A stretch of DNA of 32,353 bases. Origin: a virus. The position numbers and the translations under genes were made by a program. How positions within the stretch are numbered: position 1 is the first letter of the stretch; every line of letters begins with the position of its first letter. The notes beneath the pieces were generated by a model, which was given only the letters and a program-made list of their open reading frames with translations, did not search any database and had not been told where the DNA came from. Below, piece by piece: positions 29,704 through 32,353 of the stretch. The stretch lies in the IMG/VR virus record IMGVR_UViG_3300020733_000042, positions 1 to 32,353 of that record; one strand, 5' to 3'.

Positions 29704-30480
29704 CTAAGAGTTGTTGTGAGTAGATGAAGCATGGAGCAATCGTCCATTGGCGAGTTTGATGACAGAGTCCCCCGCGGTTATATTTATCTTGAATAAGCCA
29801 AAGGTCTGAATCGAGATACCCATGAACAGCCTACCCGCGCTAGTATAACGATAGGTAACATTAAAAGGATTAACCTCACCAATAAATGCTTGAAACTTCT
29901 CTACATCAAAATCACTAGTAATAGGATATACCGAAGCAGTTTTAATATTGCTATTTGCTTCTTGTTTACGTTTCTTACAGTTGCAATTACCCTTGCACTC
30001 TTCAACTAATTCTACCCCACCAAGGTCATCAGTGTCGAAGTACCAATTGAGTGCTTCACGTATCTCAGTAAGGTTGATAAAGTCGTCCCATAGGGTGCTA
30101 GTTTGCGATTCTAAGGCTTCTTTATCTAAGATAGCGGCGTAGCCTGCCCCCGCATAAAATTTCTCTACTTCGTCTTGTGTAGGGATGGTGGGTTCTAGTT
30201 CAAACTTGTGTTTAAAAGTTTCTGCGTCATAGACAATTGGCTTGCCATTTGAGTTAATGACGTAGTCATTTTTTTTTACAAAGAAGGAACGGTAGTAACC
30301 CGTATCTCCATAAAGTCCTAATTCTAGAGTTCCTCGTTCTGACTCAGTAGGACGTATGCGGACTTCCCCGCTTGCATTATTTGTGTTTGTAAAGATTGCT
30401 TGCACTTCAGACGCGTTAGTCCCATCCCAGTATGCAAAAGGGTAGTGCTCGTGGCTAATCTTACTTATACAAATGTTCAT
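29704..30480 (-). CDS. 258-aa protein, unknown, LexA-box-flanked
   Basis: From the ATG at 30480. A GTG further up (30498) would put the -10 inside the gene. The sequence is mixed alpha/beta with no family recognised: NICISKISHEHYPFAYWDGT, then TLELGLYGDTGYYRSFFVKK, and in the middle ECKGNCNCKKRKQEAN, a Cys cluster (ECKGNCNC) with basic residues that could bind metal. The C-terminal half is more beta-like (FNVTYRYTSAGRLFMGISIQ). It is read convergently with the plus block. Its promoter and upstream region carry LexA-like palindromes, so it may be SOS- or phage-repressor-controlled. Confidence 0.72.
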   Translation of the reverse strand: MNICISKISHEHYPFAYWDGTNASEVQAIFTNTNNASGEVRIRPTESERGTLELGLYGDTGYYRSFFVKKNDYVINSNGKPIVYDAETFKHKFELEPTIPTQDEVEKFYAGAGYAAILDKEALESQTSTLWDDFINLTEIREALNWYFDTDDLGGVELVEECKGNCNCKKRKQEANSNIKTASVYPITSDFDVEKFQAFIGEVNPFNVTYRYTSAGRLFMGISIQTFGLFKINITAGDSVIKLANGRLLHASSTHNNS

Positions 30481-30489
30481 ATTAGAACA

Positions 30490-30517
30490 ATAGTACACTA
30501 AAATCCCTGGTTGTCAA
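30490..30517 (-). promoter_or_regulatory. Strong promoter for the 258-aa gene
   Basis: Minus strand TTGACA, 16-nt spacer, TACTAT preceded by TG. The first LexA-like box (30537-30548) is just upstream of the -35, and a half site (30467-30478) overlaps the gene start. Confidence 0.58.
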
Positions 30518-30536
30518 GTGTTTCTGGTTATATCTT

Positions 30537-30583
30537 GAACAAATGTTCGGTATATAGGGGTGTTAATATCTGAACAAATGTTC
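30537..30583. promoter_or_regulatory. Two LexA-box-like palindromes, 35 bp apart
   Basis: GAACAAATGTTC at 30537-30548 and again at 30572-30583. Each fits the Gram-positive/actinobacterial core GAAC-R-N-R-Y-GTTC. A half-conserved copy (TACAAATGTTC) at 30468-30478 lies 70 bp (two 35-bp steps) before the first, at the start of the minus gene. Likely operators for host LexA or a phage repressor acting on divergent promoters. Confidence 0.6.
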
Positions 30584-30596
30584 TGTATTGGGAAAA

Positions 30597-30683
30597 GTGA
30601 ATTACACGCGCGTTGGTACCGCCGAATTTCCTACTGCTCTGTGTGGCGTATCGCTGGCGACCTTGTTGAGAGAGAATGACTAA
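30597..30683 (+). CDS. Possible 28-aa peptide downstream of the LexA-like boxes
   Basis: GTG start with GGGA just upstream; product begins NYTRVGTAEFPTALCGVSLA then TLLREND. A strong hairpin follows its stop (30698-30715), so it would be a single short transcript between boxes and terminator. Evidence is positional only. Confidence 0.25.
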   Translation: MNYTRVGTAEFPTALCGVSLATLLREND

Positions 30684-30697
30684 AAGCCTTGCAATTA

Positions 30698-30715
30698 AAG
30701 GGCTTTCGAGCCCTT
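30698..30715 (+). terminator. Hairpin with UUCG loop
   Basis: AAGGGCT, loop TTCG, AGCCCTT, followed by GTTGCTCATTTTG. A stable UUCG-capped stem. It probably ends a short transcript from the LexA-box region before the 213-aa gene's own promoter. Confidence 0.55.
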
Positions 30716-30751
30716 GTTGCTCATTTTGTAATTCTGTATAGATACGTATGC

Positions 30752-30757
30752 TACACT
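30752..30757 (+). promoter_or_regulatory. Possible extended -10 before the 213-aa gene
   Basis: TGCTACACT, the same TACACT used at 26929. A clear -35 is not visible. A start near 30764 would give a leader of about 35-40 nt. Confidence 0.38.
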
Positions 30758-30797
30758 TTTAACCGTAGCCAATAAGTGACTACTTAAACAGAATGGA

Positions 30798-31439
30798 ATG
30801 ATGAACATGACTAAGTACCCTAACCGCAACAAGGCAATAGCATCAGAAATTAACCGCTACGCCGTAGAAGACTTTGCTACGGCCGTAACACTTATGGAGC
30901 GCACCAATTCAATACCAAAGGCTTGTACTGGCTACTGGTTGAACCTCAACAAGGTTGATTACCAAAGGTCGGGCAACGCCGTCAAGGTAACTGGTCGCCG
31001 TATGGTGAATGGTGAACTAGGTGTTCTAACTGGTTCGCTCCAATGCACTCAGGGCGGGACTACTGGTGAATTAGACGTAGTTACGTTCTTCATCACCGTA
31101 GAAGTGGCGGGCGTGGTCTACCACCTACCCACCGTCAATGTTGAGACCGTAATAGTCGAAACTAACGGCATGGAGCGTATTATGCGTGGCGTAGTCGGAC
31201 ACCTAAAAGACCTGACACCATTAGCGATTAGTGATGTTATGAATGAGCGACTAGGGCGGGCATTAACCGCTCCGCTAGGTGTACCAGTTCGAGACCAGAA
31301 CGCTCACCGATACAGTCGCGACCAATGGCAACACCCGCTATTCAATGACGGGACTATTGAATGGAAGAACGCCCTACGCCACATAGGGTCGGTGGGTAAG
31401 GTCTCCCGACCAATGCCCAAGAAGGTAGGGCGCAAGTAA
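30798..31439 (+). CDS. 213-aa protein next to the putative origin, unknown
   Basis: The best-placed candidate for a replication or control protein. Sequence: basic start (TKYPNRNKAIASEINRYAVE), a compact middle with TGRRMVNGELGVLTGSLQCT, a beta region (DVVTFFITVEVAGVVYHLPT), then GMERIMRGVVGHLKDLTPLA and a basic tail (ISDVMNERLGRALTAPLG, ending KVSRPMPKKVGRK). No domain recognised. Codon choice looks more GC-rich than the structural genes. Several in-frame ATGs (30798, 30801, 30807) could start it; 30807 has the best distance to GGA. LexA-like boxes lie on both sides and DnaA boxes follow 80 nt after its stop. Confidence 0.7.
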   Translation: MMNMTKYPNRNKAIASEINRYAVEDFATAVTLMERTNSIPKACTGYWLNLNKVDYQRSGNAVKVTGRRMVNGELGVLTGSLQCTQGGTTGELDVVTFFITVEVAGVVYHLPTVNVETVIVETNGMERIMRGVVGHLKDLTPLAISDVMNERLGRALTAPLGVPVRDQNAHRYSRDQWQHPLFNDGTIEWKNALRHIGSVGKVSRPMPKKVGRK

Positions 31440-31440
31440 G

Positions 31441-31499
31441 CGAACAAGCGTTCGTCGAACAAGTGTTCGCCTCGAAGGACTGGGGCGAACACTTGTTCG
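31441..31499 (+). promoter_or_regulatory. Three LexA-box-like palindromes forming a terminator-like hairpin
   Basis: Perfect 14-mers fitting CGAACRNRYGTTCG: 31441-31454 (centre AAGC), 31456-31469 (AAGT) and 31486-31499 (its inverted twin). The second and third extend to a 16-bp perfect inverted repeat (31456-31471 and 31484-31499, 12-nt loop) followed by TATTTTC, so the same DNA can be operator and transcription terminator for the 213-aa gene. Confidence 0.7.
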
Positions 31500-31512
31500 T
31501 ATTTTCAGCCCG

Positions 31513-31574
31513 AAAGTTATCCACAGGTTATCCACAGGTTATCCACAGCCTGTTGAAAACTTGTGGATAACTTT
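31513..31574. other. Putative replication origin: DnaA-box array
   Basis: Three perfect TTATCCACA boxes at 31517, 31528 and 31539 (11-bp period, one helical turn) and an inverted TGTGGATAA at 31562-31570. The outer boxes lie in a 13-bp perfect inverted repeat (31513-31525 and 31562-31574). An AT-rich T-tract follows. Strong match to host-type DnaA boxes, so probable replication origin that recruits host DnaA. Confidence 0.72.
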
Positions 31575-31587
31575 TTTTTGTTTCTTT

Positions 31588-31770
31588 TATCGCGCATAGA
31601 TTCCGCCCCCTACCGGTTTTTAGGAAGTTTTTCTGTGAGCATTTTTTATCGCGCAAGATTGGTTGGGCTCGCTCAGTTTTTAGGAAGTTTCTCTGTGAGA
31701 AAAAGGTATCGCGCAATTGATTCCACTTGTGCTCAGTTTTTAGGAAATTGTGTGGTAGAGTTTTTGTATC
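31588..31770 (+). repeat. Tandem 60-bp repeats next to the origin
   Basis: TTTTTAGGAA recurs at 31617, 31677 and 31737, and TATCGCGCA at 31588, 31647 and 31707, giving a near-exact 60-bp period for three units. Between them CTGTGAG and CTCAG are also conserved. The last unit changes into a promoter. They may be iterons, repressor sites or decayed promoter copies. Confidence 0.75.
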
Positions 31771-31784
31771 AGGGAAAAGCCCTG
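31756..31784 (+). promoter_or_regulatory. Promoter in the last repeat, with a 5' hairpin
   Basis: TGGTAGAGT (extended -10, TAGAGT 31756-31761) with no good -35; the conserved TTTTTAGGAAATTGTG lies there instead. The predicted start is at the base of hairpin CAGGG/CCCTG (31770-31784). Same arrangement recurs at 32311. Confidence 0.55.
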
Positions 31785-31802
31785 AAGAACTAAGGAGTTC
31801 AC

Positions 31803-32018
31803 ATGTACCGTTTCCACTTTGTAGATGTAGTGACCGGAGAAGGCATTGCTATTCGTGGCACTGACCTCTATAACCACCTGCCAAGTACTGAAGACTACTG
31901 CACCTGCTTGGCTCATGAATACTGGCTCAAGCACGGCGTTAAGTTCGTCAGTGACTACGCCGTAGATGAAATGATTGAGACTGGCGAAATCGTTGCCTTT
32001 GATGGAGAGGACTACTAA
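31803..32018 (+). CDS. 71-aa acidic protein, unknown
   Basis: ATG with AAGGAG six bases upstream. Acidic small protein: YRFHFVDVVTGEGIAIRGTD, then DYCTCLAHEYWLKHGVKFVS and a C-terminal EMIETGEIVAFDGEDY. CTC may be a metal site. The YRFHFVDVVTGEG start resembles short host-takeover or regulator proteins but I recognise no family. Coupled by TAATG to the next gene. Driven by the repeat-associated promoter. Confidence 0.68.
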   Translation: MYRFHFVDVVTGEGIAIRGTDLYNHLPSTEDYCTCLAHEYWLKHGVKFVSDYAVDEMIETGEIVAFDGEDY

Positions 32019-32191
32019 TGAAAAGGGTAGACGTAACAGAGAGCGAGTGGGAGTTGATTCAGGCTATGGGCACTCGTAAGAGTGACTACTGCTCGGAGTG
32101 CTGGAGGAACTCTCTATCCTGCGACTGCGAGGAATGGGTTTCCTGTGCAGATGTAAAGTTCGTGGTGATGGAGAATGACTCTACAAATTGA
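32018..32191 (+). CDS. 57-aa Cys-rich, zinc-binding-type protein
   Basis: TAATG start overlap with the 71-aa gene. The product has DYCSECWRNSLSCDCEEWVS then CADVKF, i.e. C-x-x-C ... C-x-C ... C, likely one zinc site. No family. A hairpin (ACCCC/GGGGT, 32196-32210) shortly after the stop may terminate the message. Confidence 0.62.
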   Translation: MKRVDVTESEWELIQAMGTRKSDYCSECWRNSLSCDCEEWVSCADVKFVVMENDSTN

Positions 32192-32195
32192 CCCG

Positions 32196-32210
32196 ACCCC
32201 AAATCGGGGT
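32196..32210 (+). terminator. Short GC hairpin after the small-gene pair
   Basis: ACCCC, AAATC loop, GGGGT, then TAATCG. No long U run, so weak as a terminator. It leads straight into the second repeat cluster. Confidence 0.35.
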
Positions 32211-32300
32211 TAATCGCGCGTATTGGGTTGTATCGCGCTCAAGTTTTTAGGAAATCGTCTGTATCGCGCGATTGTCTCCGTTACGCACCGATTTTTAGGG
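32211..32300 (+). repeat. Second cluster of the same repeat, shortened
   Basis: TCGCGC at 32214, 32233 and 32264, and TTTTTAGG at 32244 and 32292 (48 bp apart, 12 bp shorter than in the first cluster). It leads into a second copy of the promoter at 32311. Confidence 0.68.
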
Positions 32301-32310
32301 AATTGTGTGA

Positions 32311-32342
32311 TAGAGTTTTTTATCGGTGGAAACGCCACTGAT
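32311..32342 (+). promoter_or_regulatory. Promoter and leader hairpin for the next gene
   Basis: TGATAGAGT (TAGAGT 32311-32316) after AGGGAATTGTG, then a hairpin ATCGGTGG/CCACTGAT (32322-32342, one G-U, five-base loop). The window ends in GGAGA, the likely SD of a gene starting just beyond the edge. Confidence 0.55.
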
Positions 32343-32353
32343 ACGATTGGAGA

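Noticed and set aside
30676-30741. 21-aa frame with CCSFC ending as a mini WhiB-like gene
   Set aside because: Overlaps the UUCG hairpin, is too short for any WhiB cluster (four cysteines with correct spacing are absent) and has only a weak SD.
31588-31770. Tandem repeats as a CRISPR array
   Set aside because: Repeat and spacer are not separable: the 60-bp units are similar along most of their length, only three copies exist and no cas genes are nearby.
1-32353. Prophage integration features (integrase, attachment site)
   Set aside because: No recombinase gene seen and no direct repeat at the tRNA 3' ends within the window; lifestyle cannot be decided here.

Overview
This window is part of the genome of a contractile-tailed (myovirus-type) bacteriophage, incomplete at both ends. 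The left edge cuts the baseplate J gene before its stop, and the right edge falls in the leader of a gene that lies beyond it. Host signs are indirect. The protease gene carries a DUF6582-like domain that I associate with actinobacterial phages. Several palindromes fit the Gram-positive/actinobacterial LexA consensus. Several genes look leaderless (TANNNT about 6-7 nt before ATG). The DNA is moderately AT-rich. Together these suggest an actinobacterial host, perhaps a low-GC freshwater lineage; this is inference.

Positions 1-26728 form one long block on the minus strand, transcribed right to left. First come small genes (26728 to 24264: zinc-binding proteins, a PD-(D/E)XK nuclease, short membrane proteins). 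Packaging and head genes follow (terminase, portal, a 47-aa gene, a basic protein, a fused protease/zinc-ribbon/scaffold, major capsid). Next are neck genes (16517 to 13721), then sheath, tube, frameshifted tail chaperones and tape measure. The baseplate follows (LysM protein, hub, spike, an FN3-gp25 fusion, gpJ). A glycosyltransferase-methyltransferase with its own promoter sits inside the baseplate block. Genes commonly touch as TAATG, as in translationally coupled operons.

Positions 26906-29634 are on the plus strand. A strong promoter with a hairpin at the predicted transcript start drives a small Ala/Lys/Pro-rich protein. Then come tRNA-Asn and tRNA-Tyr, a MazG-like protein, a 2-oxoglutarate/Fe(II) oxygenase, and a string of very small coupled genes (22-80 aa), four of them predicted membrane proteins. 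Most of these are below the usual gene-calling size.

Positions 29704-32353 are a control region. A minus-strand gene of unknown function and a plus-strand 213-aa gene are separated and followed by LexA-box-like palindromes (two complete before the 213-aa gene, three after it). Next come three perfect DnaA boxes at 11-bp spacing plus a fourth inverted one, then tandem 60-bp repeats that end in a promoter for a pair of small genes. The same repeat recurs, shortened, before the next gene at the right edge. This is the best candidate for a replication origin and regulatory switch. No integrase, lysis genes, DNA polymerase or recognisable repressor is in the window, so lifestyle is undetermined.
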